From Candidatus Leptofilum gracile (GTDB lineage: Bacteria; Chloroflexota; Anaerolineae; Promineifilales; Promineifilaceae): a stretch of 64,000 nt of DNA. The notes beneath the pieces were generated by a model, which was given only the letters and a program-made list of their open reading frames with translations, made no database searches and had not been told where the DNA came from. Where the stretch lies: the NCBI GenBank assembly GCA_016713825.1, contig JADJOJ010000007.1:1-64000 (forward strand), in the 5' to 3' direction. This document shows, piece by piece, positions 45,110 through 54,356 of this stretch. The first letter of the stretch is position 1; every line of letters starts with the position of its first letter. Made by a program: the position numbers and the translations under genes.

Positions 45110-46162
45110 CTATTGCTTTTCGCTATCATGTACACCTGGTTCGGCCTCATCACTCAGTTGGCGGCGGCGCATGAAGCGTTGGGTGGTTTGTATGACGCTG
45201 CCAAAGGTGGCGCCGGTGCTGGCCAGGCCAATCAAGCCCAAAATGATCATGCTGATCAGGTTGAGGGCGTGGTACACCACGGCGAAGCCACCGGCGGCTC
45301 CATCGGATTGGCCCAGGGCCAGCATGGCGGCGGTGACGCCGATGTGAAACACGCCAATCTGCCCGGGGGATGAAGGGAGGGCGATGCTGAGGGCAGCGGC
45401 GCAGACTACGAAGCTGGCGCCCAACAAGGAGACCTGCCCGCCTACGGCCGAAATACCCCACCGGTAAGCAAACAGGATCGGCACCCAGACCACAATGCTG
45501 AGGAAGAGGAGGACGAGGCCGTCTTTGAGGCGGGTCAAACTGCCCAGGCCATCTAGCACCTCGTTCATGCGGCCCAGCCATTGGTCGGTGTCTAAGAAGG
45601 GGATGCGGTTGAGAACGGCCGTACCCCACCGATTGGCCAATTTGCGCTGATTGGCTGCCAAAACCAGCATCCCAATCGCCGCCACCGCCACAAAACCAGA
45701 TGCCCTGGCCCCATCTTGCATCCAGGCAGGTAAGCTGGCCACTTCCGCCAGCGTAAACGGCAGCAGCGCCACAATAAACATCATGTCCAAAATGCGCTCC
45801 ACCACCATCGTGGAAAGCCCCCTGGCCAGCGTGATAGGCGGTACGCTGCCAATGAGCACCGCCCGCGCCACATCTCCCAGCCGAAACGGCAGCACCATGT
45901 TAAACATGTAGCCAATATTTTGGATATGGAACGTTTTGGCCCAGGAAATTTCGTTGGCCAGCATGTAGCGCCAACGGATTGCCCGAATCATCATAAAGGC
46001 CAGCACCGCCAGGGCGCTCCAGCCAATCAAAACGATGTTTGCCTGCCGCAACGCAGCCACAATTTCAGAAGGATCAATGATGAACAAAATTAGGGCAACC
46101 GACGCGGCGCTAACGAGAATGCCAATCCACAATTGGCGACGATTTTGACCAGAACTTTCCAT
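45110..46162 (-). CDS. UPF0104 / lysylphosphatidylglycerol-synthase-TM-like protein
   Basis: 350 residues from ATG 46162 (MESSGQNRRQLWIGILVSAA), chosen over an upstream start that would add an unrelated stretch. About eight membrane spans; IRAIRWRYMLANEISWAKTF, YMFNMVLPFRLGDVARAVLI and ALPSSPGQIGVFHIGVTAAM are the signature blocks of the flippase-like UPF0104 family (AglD/MprF membrane part). These are thought to move or handle lipid-linked substrates. Its stop is 11 bases before the GT4 start, so they are co-transcribed. Confidence 0.88.
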   Translation of the reverse strand: MESSGQNRRQLWIGILVSAASVALILFIIDPSEIVAALRQANIVLIGWSALAVLAFMMIRAIRWRYMLANEISWAKTFHIQNIGYMFNMVLPFRLGDVARAVLIGSVPPITLARGLSTMVVERILDMMFIVALLPFTLAEVASLPAWMQDGARASGFVAVAAIGMLVLAANQRKLANRWGTAVLNRIPFLDTDQWLGRMNEVLDGLGSLTRLKDGLVLLFLSIVVWVPILFAYRWGISAVGGQVSLLGASFVVCAAALSIALPSSPGQIGVFHIGVTAAMLALGQSDGAAGGFAVVYHALNLISMIILGLIGLASTGATFGSVIQTTQRFMRRRQLSDEAEPGVHDSEKQ

Positions 46163-46354
46163 AGTTGCGGGATTATAGCAAGAACCAAAGCGCTTCGCAT
46201 AAATGCACGGTAGAATGGCTTTTGGCCCCTGCCAGACCATTCACCCAGTACACGAGTGCAATTGTCGTTTTCTCTGGCATGGCATATCCTTTATGGAAAC
46301 TAAATTTTATCCATGCATGCACCACGCCGTAACGGTCATGGAGGAGGCCGGTAG

Positions 46355-46678
46355 ATGAGAACCCAGATCATTCATATACAAAAATGGGCCCAGCCAAAAG
46401 CCCCAACTGAAGCAGATCTATACACCCAGATGGTGTCTGAAGGGTTAGCTCCTTACAAGTGGCGCAGCGATCCCCAAGATATTTTCCCCGCACATGATCA
46501 TCCATATGAAAAGGTGATTATCGTGATTGAAGGCTCCATCACCTTTGGTTTTCCCATTGAAGGAGAGCCTACCACGCTTTTGCCGGGCGACCGGCTGAAT
46601 TTGCCCCGCGGCATTATGCACAATGCGGTGGCGGGCAAAAACGGTGTGGTCTGCCTGGAAGCCCAACGTCCGGTATAG
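46355..46678 (+). CDS. Small cupin-domain protein
   Basis: 107 residues, single cupin barrel. Motif 1: FPAHDHPYEKVIIVIEGSIT (H-x-H...E), motif 2: LLPGDRLNLPRGIMHNAVAG (final His). Metal-binding residues are present. GGAGGAGG ribosome site before the ATG. Function of stand-alone small cupins ranges from sugar isomerases to regulators; no clue from neighbours. A bidirectional terminator follows. Confidence 0.85.
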   Translation: MRTQIIHIQKWAQPKAPTEADLYTQMVSEGLAPYKWRSDPQDIFPAHDHPYEKVIIVIEGSITFGFPIEGEPTTLLPGDRLNLPRGIMHNAVAGKNGVVCLEAQRPV

Positions 46679-46723
46679 TCGCTCCTTACTGGCCCCATCC
46701 AATTTTGGGGCATCAGTCGAAAT

Positions 46724-46753
46724 AAAAAAGGACGCCTGTTGGCGTCCTTTTTT
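46724..46753. terminator. Bidirectional intrinsic terminator
   Basis: AAAAAAGGACGCC / GGCGTCCTTTTTT with loop TGTT, between the convergent cupin and rny genes. T-run on both sides. Confidence 0.9.
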
Positions 46754-46796
46754 GTTAGGAACCCGCATTTACGGGTGTGGTAATTTCAAAGAGCCG

Positions 46797-48325
46797 TTAT
46801 TTGGCAAAGCCCACGGCGCGGGTTTCGCGGATGACCGTGACTTGAATTTGGCCGGGGTATTGCATGTTTTCTTCGATCGATTTGGCGATGTTTTTGGAAA
46901 GGCGCATCGCTTCCAGGTCGTCGATTTTGTCTGGCTTGACCAGAATGCGAATTTCGCGGCCGGCTTGCAAGGCGTAGGCGCTTTCTACGCCGGGGAAGGT
47001 GGTGGCAATTTCTTCCAGGGTGCGCACGCGCTTGATGTAATTCTCTAAACTTTCGCGGCGTGCCCCAGGGCGTGCCCCGGAGATGGCGTCGGCGGCTTCT
47101 ACGATGATGGCCTCCACACTTTCTGGATCGACCTCGTGGTGATGGGCGGCGATGGCGTTGACGACCAGCGGGGGTACTTTGAACCGCTTGCAGAATTCAG
47201 CGCCCAGTCCGGCGTGGGTGCCTTCCTGGTCATGGTCCATTGCCTTGCCGATATCGTGCAGCAGGGCGCCCATCTTGGCGATGTCGATGTTGGCGCCGAG
47301 CTCTGCGGCTAAAACGGCCGCAATTTTGGAAGCCTCTACGGAGTGGTAGAGCTGGTTCTGGCCAAACGAGGTGCGGTACTTTAGGCGGCCCAGCATTTTG
47401 ACAACCTGGGGATGCAGCCCGTGGACGTTGGCCTCGTAGGCGGCTTGTTCGCCGGCCTCTTTCATATCTTGTTCTACTTCGGTGGTGGCGTCTTTGATCA
47501 GTTTTTCGATGCGGGCGGGGTGGATACGGCCGTCTGTAATCAATTTCTCTAGCGCCCGGCGGGCGGCTTCACGGCGTACCGGGTCGAAGCTGGAAACAGA
47601 GACGGCTTCGGGGGTGTCATCTACCACAATGTCTACCCCGGCAGCTTGCTCAAAGGCGCGAATGTTACGGCCGTTTCGCCCAATAATGCGCCCCTTCATC
47701 TCCTCGCTGGGCAGGTTCACCACCGAGACAGTTTGTTCTGCTACCTGGTCGCTGGCAATTCGCTGGATGGCCATCACCACCAGTTCCCGCGCTTTGCGGT
47801 TGGCATTTTCTTTCGCCTCATCTTCAATTTCGCGCATGATGCGGGCCATATCCTGGCGAGACTCTTTTTCTACATCTTCCAAAAGCAGCTGCTTGGCTTC
47901 ATCTGCGGTGAGGGCGGCAATTTGCTCTAGCTGCTGACGTCGTTCCTGCTCGATGGTTTCTAGCCGGTTTTGGCGCTTGTCCAGGCGGCTTTGCCGTTTG
48001 TTCAGCACCGCTTCACGGTGTTCCATCTTTTAACTTGCTTGTCCAGGTTTTCACTGCGACGGTCCAGACGTTCCTCGGCGCGGGCCAGGTCTTGGTAGCG
48101 CCGCTCGATCGTTTTTTCTGCTTCTGAACGAATTTGTTGAGCTTCTTGCCTGGATACTTCTAAAATTTCAGTTGTTTCTTTTTCTGTCAGGGTGCGCCGT
48201 TCATCCAGTTCCCGCTCTACAGCGGCAACTTTTTCATCTAATTTGGGTCTTACCAAATAATAGACCACAGCGGCACCAACCACGATGCCGATGACAGCGC
48301 CCACCAGGCTCCAAATTGCTGGCAT
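46797..48325 (-). CDS. rny: Ribonuclease Y (frameshifted)
   Basis: About 510 residues after repair. N-terminal membrane helix (IWSLVGAVIGIVVGAAVVYY), long coiled coil (RRTLTEKETTEILEVSRQEA), KH domain (GRIIGRNGRNIRAFEQAAGV) and HD domain (MGALLHDIGKAMDHDQEGTH, catalytic HD in LLHDIGK). RNase Y starts mRNA decay at the membrane. The frame changes at the T4 run 48,028-48,031 (one A missing on the coding strand): DKQVK|RWNT versus M-EHREAVLNKRQ. Essential in many bacteria, so the break is probably an assembly indel. Next to recX and recA as in many genomes. Confidence 0.94.
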
Positions 48326-48417
48326 AGTTGATCTCCTTTTTGAGTGAAGGTGAACTGCGGTTTTGAAACAGGACGGCCGTTTCTTTCACCTTCACAGTAG
48401 GCGGCAATGGTTGCGGC

Positions 48418-49065
48418 CTAAAAATAGTCCTGATTGTCAGGCGCCTCGGTACCAAACTCCGCCCAAAGCGCCTCCGTTACTTCCCGAACGACATCATAGC
48501 CAAAACCGCGTCGCTGTAAAAACGCGCCCAGCTTTTGGCGGAACTGCTGCTGCGGCAAACTGGCCCAGCGCCGTGCCTTTGCTTCAGCCGCCTGGCGGGC
48601 GGCATCTGCTTCATCCACCTCGGCCGTGGCCTCGTCGATCAGGTTGCGTTCAAGCCCTTTTTGGCGCAGCTCTTGTTGCAGCGCGATTTTGCTGCGCGGC
48701 TTGAACGTCTCGCGCTGGTCTACCCAGTAGCGGGCAAAGGCGGCATCATCCAGTAAACCCACCGCCTGTAATCTTTCCAAAACCTGCTCGGTTACAGCTT
48801 CTGGATACTCTTTTTTTTGTAAATGTTGACGCGTTTCAGCCACGCTGCGTGGCCGGTATTCAATGAAGCGTAGGGCCACATCTTTGGCTTTTTCAACGTC
48901 ATCTGCGCCCTGGAGCTTTTCAATCTCTGCGGGTGACAGGGTTTGGCCAATGCGCAGGTAAGCGGCCGTAATTTCTGCCAGACCAAAGGCAAACGCCCCA
49001 TCCAGGTAAACGTTGATGCGGCCTGGGTTCCGTTTTTGACGTGTTAATGCCGTAATCTTACCCAT
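48418..49065 (-). CDS. recX: Regulatory protein RecX
   Basis: 215 residues from ATG 49065 (MGKITALTRQKRNPGRINVY). Tandem three-helix RecX repeats are visible: ALRFIEYRPRSVAETRQHLQ, LLDDAAFARYWVDQRETFKP and IALQQELRQKGLERNLIDEA. RecX binds RecA filaments and limits their growth. It lies 112 bases after recA on the same strand, the usual order recA-recX, and 93 bases before rny. Confidence 0.92.
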   Translation of the reverse strand: MGKITALTRQKRNPGRINVYLDGAFAFGLAEITAAYLRIGQTLSPAEIEKLQGADDVEKAKDVALRFIEYRPRSVAETRQHLQKKEYPEAVTEQVLERLQAVGLLDDAAFARYWVDQRETFKPRSKIALQQELRQKGLERNLIDEATAEVDEADAARQAAEAKARRWASLPQQQFRQKLGAFLQRRGFGYDVVREVTEALWAEFGTEAPDNQDYF

Positions 49066-49176
49066 AGACAAATCGGCCGTCGGAAAGTTCCGAAAGCAAA
49101 CAGGGGGGCCGGGAAACGGCCGTATCCTATTCAATTCACTTCATTTGGGAAACATTTGAACCAGCGGCCCGGAAGG

Positions 49177-50192
49177 TTAACCTTCCGACAATGGTTCCAC
49201 GAGAGGCAAGCCAGCTTTCTGACGAATGAGGGTTTCTAGCTCGGCGAGAAGCTCAGGGTGTTCCTGCAAAAACTGCTTCGAATTTTCGCGTCCTTGCCCT
49301 AGCAGCGTCTCCCCATATCGGAAAAACGCGCCACGCTTGTCTAAGACGCCATGATCCACACCCAGATCAACAATACAGCCAGTTTTAGATATACCTTCAT
49401 TGTACATAATGTCGAATTCAGCATCGGCGAACGGAGGTGCTACCTTGTTTTTCTTGATCTTTACCCGAGTCCGGTTGCCCACGACATCGGTACCCACTTT
49501 GATAGCCTGAATGCGCCGAATGTCAATGCGTACAGATGCATAAAACTTTAGCGCATTGCCACCGCTGGTGGTCTCTGGGCTACCAAACATGACGCCGATT
49601 TTAGTGCGCAGTTGATTCGTAAAAATAACAACGGTATTGGTTTGCTTGATAACCCCAGACAATTTGCGTAATGCCTGCGACATCAAACGTGCTTGCAATC
49701 CTACGTGTGCATCCCCCATCTCGCCTTCAATTTCGGCGCGGGGAACCAATGCTGCTACAGAATCCACGACGACCACATCCATCGTGCCAGAGCGAATGAG
49801 TGCTTCAGCGATTTCTAGCGCTTGCTCACCCGTATCTGGTTGCGAGACATACAAGTTGTTGATATCCACACCACAGCGCTCGGCGTAAACCGGATCGAGC
49901 GCGTGTTCCATATCAATGAAGGCACAAATCCCGCCGCGCTGCTGCGCTTCGGCGATTATGTGTTGGCAAACTGTTGTCTTACCAGATGATTCTGGCCCAT
50001 AGATTTCGATGACGCGGCCACGTGGAACACCCCAACCCCCAAAGCAATGTCCAAGGCCAATGCACCGGTTGGAATGACTTCAACCTGCATATGTTGGGCT
50101 TCGCCCAAACGCATAATGGCACCTTCGCCAAACCGTTTGGTCAAGCTTGCTATGGTGGTTTCAAGAGTTCTGTCTTTTGGCTTGCTGCCCAT
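49177..50192 (-). CDS. recA: RecA recombinase (frameshifted)
   Basis: Strand-exchange ATPase of recombination and the SOS response. Start MGSKPKDRTLETTIASLTKR; core IPTGALALDIALGVGG then, after repair at the C4 run 50,030-50,033, VPRGRVIEIYGPESSGKT (Walker A), DMEHALDPVYAERCGVDI, VVVVDSVAALVPRAEIEGEM (Walker B), NQLRTKIGVMFGSPETTSGG (L2 loop region). Length after repair about 338, slightly short but complete. One G lost in a run breaks the gene; since the rest is fully conserved, a sequencing error is far more likely than loss. Confidence 0.96.
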
Positions 50193-50315
50193 TTGTTTCC
50201 TAAAGAAGTTATGCTGAACTCAACCCTAGTTTGACAACGGTATGAAATGGATAGAGGATAAAGGGAATAAGCCCAGCTTATCAGAAAAAATGATTATGTA
50301 GTGTACAATAGCGTT

Positions 50316-51242
50316 ATGGAATTAGCAAACCTTTGGTCGCGTGCACAAAGCAGCCTGGATGGTATTCGCAAGGCAAAAAAGAGTGATGCGGAGTCGGTGC
50401 TGCATTTGTTGAAAACGGCCGTTTACACCCACATGCACGTCGATTGGTACCTGCCCGGCGACTGGATTGGCTCGCCCGGCTTTGTGGTGCAGCCCCGCCC
50501 AGACCATAACCCAAACAGTCTTACTGCCAAGCTGTTTCAGGGTAGCCCAGACCTGGCCGCCTGTCTCATTGCCACCCCAGACCCCCTGCCCGCCGCCTGG
50601 GTGCGCCTGGTGGCCATAGACCGCGCCACGCAAGCCGCAGGCATTTTGGCCGATTTGCTGGCCAGCGTGCTGCCTGTTTTGCAGGAGCAGGGCGTTTCTC
50701 AACTTGCCTGGCTCACTGTGGAAGATTGGCCCTCTGCCTGGCTGCCACAGTGGGGGTTTTACCAGGGCAGTCAAATTGAAACTTACGTAAAAGAAGACCG
50801 CATCTTGCCTCCGCTGCCCGCCGTGCCTGGGCTAAAAATCCGCCAGGTACAAGCCCCAGATTTTGAAGCTTTGGCCGATCTGGAAGCGCGTTCTTTTGAC
50901 CCGATCTGGCGGCAAAGCGCCCGGGCGCTGGCGGTGGCCCGCCCCCAATCGTTTAGCTTCGATGTGGCGCTGCTGGATGAGGAAATTGTGGGTTACCAGC
51001 TCAGCGCCAGAGCTGAAGCAGGGGCGCACCTGGTGCGCCTGACGGTGGACCCTGCCCGGCAAGGGTTGGGCATTGGTTCTGCCCTGCTGGGTAACGCTTT
51101 TGCCTATTATCATCGGCGTGGTTTGTATACCATTTCTCTCAATACACAGATGGAAAATGAGGCATCTCGCAAGCTGTATGAGCGGTTTGGCTTTCAGCCA
51201 AGTGGGCAGCGGCTGCCCATTTGGGTTTTGGATATTACCTAA
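50316..51242 (+). CDS. GNAT-family N-acetyltransferase
   Basis: 308 residues from the ATG at 50316. The C-terminal GNAT domain (residues 170-308) has HLVRLTVDPARQGLGIGSAL, the acetyl-CoA P-loop, and SLNTQMENEASRKLYERFGF. The N-terminal half is a degenerate GNAT-like fold without a P-loop, as in two-domain members. Acceptor unknown. A -10-like TACAAT at 50303-50308 stands only 8 bases before the start, so the message may be leaderless. TAATG overlap with the next gene. Confidence 0.85.
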   Translation: MELANLWSRAQSSLDGIRKAKKSDAESVLHLLKTAVYTHMHVDWYLPGDWIGSPGFVVQPRPDHNPNSLTAKLFQGSPDLAACLIATPDPLPAAWVRLVAIDRATQAAGILADLLASVLPVLQEQGVSQLAWLTVEDWPSAWLPQWGFYQGSQIETYVKEDRILPPLPAVPGLKIRQVQAPDFEALADLEARSFDPIWRQSARALAVARPQSFSFDVALLDEEIVGYQLSARAEAGAHLVRLTVDPARQGLGIGSALLGNAFAYYHRRGLYTISLNTQMENEASRKLYERFGFQPSGQRLPIWVLDIT

Positions 51243-52354
51243 TGGTTTCTGATTTAAAATTGCGTCGCCCGTTCTGGTTGGTCATTTTGTTTATGATGGC
51301 AATTAGTGTGGGATTGGGCATGGTGGGCGGTATTGTGGAGCGAACGGCCGTTACGGTTGTTGGCACTGCGCTCATGCTGGCCATCTTTGGTGCATACGAG
51401 CGTGTGCTAAAGCACAACTACGTGCTTATGAGCGGGCTGCTGGCAGGTGGCTTCATTGGCCTGGTGGTGGGCGGTTTTGGTTACCTGCTGGGCGGCAATG
51501 TTACCGATTTGCTAGATGGCACGCTGTTTGGCTTGCTGCGGGGCATTATTGTTGGGGGTGTGGTGGGTGGAATCACGCGCGCCCAGCCAGATGAAGATGA
51601 CCCCTGGTATACCAACATTTTTTTGCTGCTCGGCTCTCTGCTTATTGGGGCGATTTTGGGGGCTGGCGTCGGGTTGATTTCGGGTTTTGTGTTGGGGTTG
51701 GTGCGCTGGCACAGCGCGGGCATTTGGGTGGCCACGCTGTTGGGGGCGATTGTGGGGGGCTATTTGGGCAGCTACTTCCAGCGTCGGGACACAATTTGGA
51801 TTGGGTTTTTGGCTGGGGGTTTGTTGACTTTGTTTGGCAGCTTTGCCGGTGGGGCGGTGGCCGGTGTGTTGCTGGGGTTTGTTTCTGGGGCGCTCTCGCC
51901 CATGCTGCTGGTGGCCTTAATTGGGGCCGGGGGCGGGCTGAGCAGCCGCGGCTTTAAGGCGATGGTTGTGGAAGCGGCTGAGGCGCCAGCTGAGATGCTG
52001 CGGCAGGGTGCTTTTCCTTTTTTGGCCCCGGCTGTTAGCGTGGGCATTATTGTGGGAACGGCTGCTTCTGGGGCCAGTGGGTTGATTGCTTTGCCGCTCT
52101 GTATGGCGATTTTGGGCATTTTATTGGCGGTTTTTAGTGAGGTAGACGGCCGTATCGCCAGCAATCTCAACGCCCGCACGCTGGTAGAAATGGTCATTCT
52201 GGGGGCAGACGATTTGCCCATTATGGCCGTGCCCAAAAAGCTGGTGGCTGATAGGAAAACGGCCGTGTTGGGGGCGTTGCTTGGGGTGGTGCTTGGGGCC
52301 ATTGGGGCCGCCATCGGTGCCTGGCTTATTCAACAACTGCTGCGTGTCATGTAA
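51242..52354 (+). CDS. Glycine-rich multi-spanning membrane protein
   Basis: 370 residues, starting at the TAATG overlap with the GNAT gene. Nine or ten hydrophobic segments packed with Gly and Ala, including repeated GG-x-I/V-G patterns (GGFIGLVVGGFGYLLGGNV, LIGAILGAGVGLISGFVLGL, FAGGAVAGVLLGFVSGAL), like glycine-zipper membrane proteins. No transporter signature recognised. The stop is followed by the dehydratase gene after 36 bases, so all three may be one unit. Confidence 0.75.
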   Translation: MVSDLKLRRPFWLVILFMMAISVGLGMVGGIVERTAVTVVGTALMLAIFGAYERVLKHNYVLMSGLLAGGFIGLVVGGFGYLLGGNVTDLLDGTLFGLLRGIIVGGVVGGITRAQPDEDDPWYTNIFLLLGSLLIGAILGAGVGLISGFVLGLVRWHSAGIWVATLLGAIVGGYLGSYFQRRDTIWIGFLAGGLLTLFGSFAGGAVAGVLLGFVSGALSPMLLVALIGAGGGLSSRGFKAMVVEAAEAPAEMLRQGAFPFLAPAVSVGIIVGTAASGASGLIALPLCMAILGILLAVFSEVDGRIASNLNARTLVEMVILGADDLPIMAVPKKLVADRKTAVLGALLGVVLGAIGAAIGAWLIQQLLRVM

Positions 52355-52390
52355 AATAGTGGGGAAGCAACCGAACTTACGGAGGTTCAA

Positions 52391-52681
52391 ATGAACAAAC
52401 AAAAACTCAACAATGCCGAAATTGAAATGGCAGTTGCTAAACTCCCTGGCTGGGCAGTACAAGATGGCAAACTGCACAAACAATACAAATTTAGAACATT
52501 TGCCCAGGCGCTGGGTTGGATGGTCTCTGTGGGTGTCTATGCCGACAAAATTGACCATCATCCAGAATGGACCAATGTTTACAACAAGGTCACCGTTTCT
52601 CTGGTAACCCATGATCTGGACAACGCAATTAGCAATTTAGACGTGGATTTGGCCCAGAAAATGGAAGAGTTAGCCCCATAA
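52391..52681 (+). CDS. Pterin-4a-carbinolamine dehydratase
   Basis: 96 residues with the signature DHHPEWTNVYNKVTVSLVTH (residues 56-75; catalytic His pair) and the N-terminal LPGWAVQDGKLHKQYKF. It dehydrates 4a-hydroxytetrahydrobiopterin in aromatic hydroxylation and also occurs as a stand-alone protein in bacteria linked to molybdopterin metabolism. No phenylalanine hydroxylase is nearby. GGAGG ribosome site; terminator after the stop. Confidence 0.93.
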   Translation: MNKQKLNNAEIEMAVAKLPGWAVQDGKLHKQYKFRTFAQALGWMVSVGVYADKIDHHPEWTNVYNKVTVSLVTHDLDNAISNLDVDLAQKMEELAP

Positions 52682-52704
52682 AGCGGAACATCGTTGCGTA
52701 AATA

Positions 52705-52733
52705 AAAAAAGCACCCCATTGGGGTGCTTTTTT
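52705..52733. terminator. Intrinsic terminator
   Basis: AAAAAAGCACCCC / GGGGTGCTTTTTT with loop ATT, serving the dehydratase gene and possibly the convergent tRNA gene. Confidence 0.92.
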
Positions 52734-52737
52734 GTTA

Positions 52738-52809
52738 TAGCGGGGACAGGATTCGAACCTGCGACCTCCGGGTTATGAGCCCGACGAGCTGCCTCTGCTC
52801 TACCCCGCA
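52738..52809 (-). tRNA. tRNA-Met (CAT), initiator type
   Basis: Read on the minus strand: acceptor GCGGGG/CCCCGC, D stem GAGC/GCTC, anticodon stem-loop CGGGCTCATAACCCG with three consecutive G-C pairs (GGG/CCC) typical of initiator tRNA, T arm GCAGGTTCGAATCCTGT (one G-T closing pair). Positions 1 and 72 are both T and cannot pair, which also fits an initiator. CCA is not encoded. The D loop is short, giving 72 bases. Confidence 0.9.
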
Positions 52810-52867
52810 ACGACAGTCGGAGATTATAACAGGCTCGGTATGTTTGTCAAGGGAAGTGAACATAAAG

Positions 52868-53401
52868 TTAGGAATGACGGCCGCCTTTCAGTTCATCCTG
52901 GAGTGTTTCCAGGGCGGCCCATTCGCCAGCGGCAGCCAAACGGGCTTGCTCTGGCCAGGTATCGGGGAAGGCAACGCGAATGCCTGCATCCTCGCGCACG
53001 ATTTTTTCTAGCTGCGCCACGCTGGTGGCGGCTAGAGCGGCAAACGTGGCGATTCCGGCATCGTGCAAAATCCCCTCAATTTTGGGGCCAATCCCTTCAA
53101 CTTTCTTGAGGTCGTCCGGTTCGGCGAGGGAAACGGCCGTACTCCGCACAGGTTCTGCATGGTTTTCTGCCAGCTGTGGCGTGTGGTGTGCCGCCGCGCC
53201 ATGTGGTTCGCTTTGCGAGTGGGGGCTGTGATGATCGTCGGCCACATCTGCTTCACCCTGGGGGATATTGTTTCGATTGAGCCCCCAAATAAACAGCAGC
53301 AGCAGAATGACCCCGATCACAATCGGAACCAGCGCTGGAACGCCAACAGGCTCCGTGCCGCCTTCCTGCATAAAGATTGTCGCTAAAAGCAAAGTGTTCA
53401 T
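52868..53401 (-). CDS. Membrane-anchored helix-hairpin-helix protein
   Basis: 177 residues: an N-terminal membrane helix (PALVPIVIGVILLLLFIWGL), a His/Glu-rich linker (DDHHSPHSQSEPHGAAAHH), and a C-terminal helix-hairpin-helix domain (DDLKKVEGIGPKIEGILHDA, FAALAATSVAQLEKIV) as in the predicted flap-endonuclease-like HHH_5 family. The domain suggests DNA binding; why it is membrane-tethered is unknown. The His-rich linker could bind metal. Confidence 0.8.
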   Translation of the reverse strand: MNTLLLATIFMQEGGTEPVGVPALVPIVIGVILLLLFIWGLNRNNIPQGEADVADDHHSPHSQSEPHGAAAHHTPQLAENHAEPVRSTAVSLAEPDDLKKVEGIGPKIEGILHDAGIATFAALAATSVAQLEKIVREDAGIRVAFPDTWPEQARLAAAGEWAALETLQDELKGGRHS

Positions 53402-53506
53402 AAGTTTCCTTCTTCCCGGACTTAACGATAAAATGAGTGCCGAATGTTACCTGAGGAAACAAGCTGAAACAAGTAATAAATTATCGAAGGCAAAGTGGAG
53501 AAGCAG

Positions 53507-54028
53507 ATGATCATTGAGTTTATGGGCAAGCGTCCGCAAATTCACCCTACGGCTTACATTGCCCCCAACGCCACCATTATTGGGGATGTGGTGATTGAAG
53601 CGGAGGCCAGCGTCTGGTTTGGCGCGGTGATTCGGGGGGATCACGGCCGTATTACCATCGGTCCGCGCACCAGCGTGCAGGACAATGTGGTGGTGCATGT
53701 AAACGGCCGTCACAACACCGTCATCGAAGCGGATGTTACGCTTGGGCATGGGGTGGTGGTAGAGGGCTGTCATCTGCACGCGGGGGTGCTGGTGGGCATG
53801 AATGCCACCGTACTCAGCGGCGCGGTAGTCGAGGCGGGCTCGCTCATTGCGGCCGGGGCGGTGGTGGGGGAAAACCAGCACATTCCGGCGGGCGTGCTGG
53901 CCGCGGGCGTGCCGGCCCGCGTAAAAGGGAATCTGTCTGAAGCGACCCAAAAGCGGTTGGTCGAAGCGCCCAAAGCGTATGTGGCGTACGGCCGTTCTTA
54001 CCAAACCGACGCCCAGTTGATTGAGTAG
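53507..54028 (+). CDS. Gamma-class carbonic anhydrase-like protein
   Basis: 173 residues from ATG 53507 (GTGGAGAAG before it; a GTG at 53495 is less likely). Left-handed beta-helix hexapeptides (IAPNATIIGDVVIEAEASVW, AGSLIAAGAVVGENQHIPAG) with RGDHGRITIGPRTSVQDNVV and two zinc-type His in TLGHGVVVEGCHLHAG, as in CaiE/PaaY/gamma-CA proteins. Trimers hydrate CO2 or bind CoA derivatives. The catalytic glutamate loop of Cam is short here, so PaaY/YrdA-type is more likely. Convergent with hutH across repeat array 1. Confidence 0.9.
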   Translation: MIIEFMGKRPQIHPTAYIAPNATIIGDVVIEAEASVWFGAVIRGDHGRITIGPRTSVQDNVVVHVNGRHNTVIEADVTLGHGVVVEGCHLHAGVLVGMNATVLSGAVVEAGSLIAAGAVVGENQHIPAGVLAAGVPARVKGNLSEATQKRLVEAPKAYVAYGRSYQTDAQLIE

Positions 54029-54037
54029 TTTTTCGGG

Positions 54038-54356
54038 GGCTACAACGAATAGGAGTAATTAACGAATTTTTTTCCTGGTCTTCATTCGTTGCTTACTGAA
54101 ATTCGTTGTTGTCTCTTGGGCTACAACGAATGGGAGTAATTAACGAATTTTTCTGGTCTTCATTCGTTGCTTACTGAAATTCGTTGTTGTCTCCTTGGGC
54201 TACAACGAATGGGAGTAATTAACGAATTTTTTCTTGGTCTTCATTCGTTGCTTACTGAAATTCGTTGTTGTCTTTGTGGGCTACAACGAATGGGAGTAAT
54301 TAACGAATTTTTCTGGTCTTCATTCGTTGATTTCTAGAATTCGTTGTTGTTTTATA
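54038..54356. repeat. AACGAAT repeat array 1 (4 units)
   Basis: Four tandem units of 78-81 bp with no unique spacers. Each unit holds, in order, ACAACGAAT, AACGAATTTT, CATTCGTT and AAATTCGTTGT: a nested inverted repeat able to form a long two-tier hairpin. Units differ by a few bases, mainly in the T-run after AACGAAT. The last unit runs up to the hutH stop codon. The opposite-orientation array lies at 56.75-57.37 kb. Confidence 0.9.

Noticed and set aside
52724..53011. Reading frame with GDRIRTCDLRVMSPTS
   Set aside because: This is the well-known artefact of translating a tRNA gene; it coincides with the tRNA-Met at 52,738-52,809.
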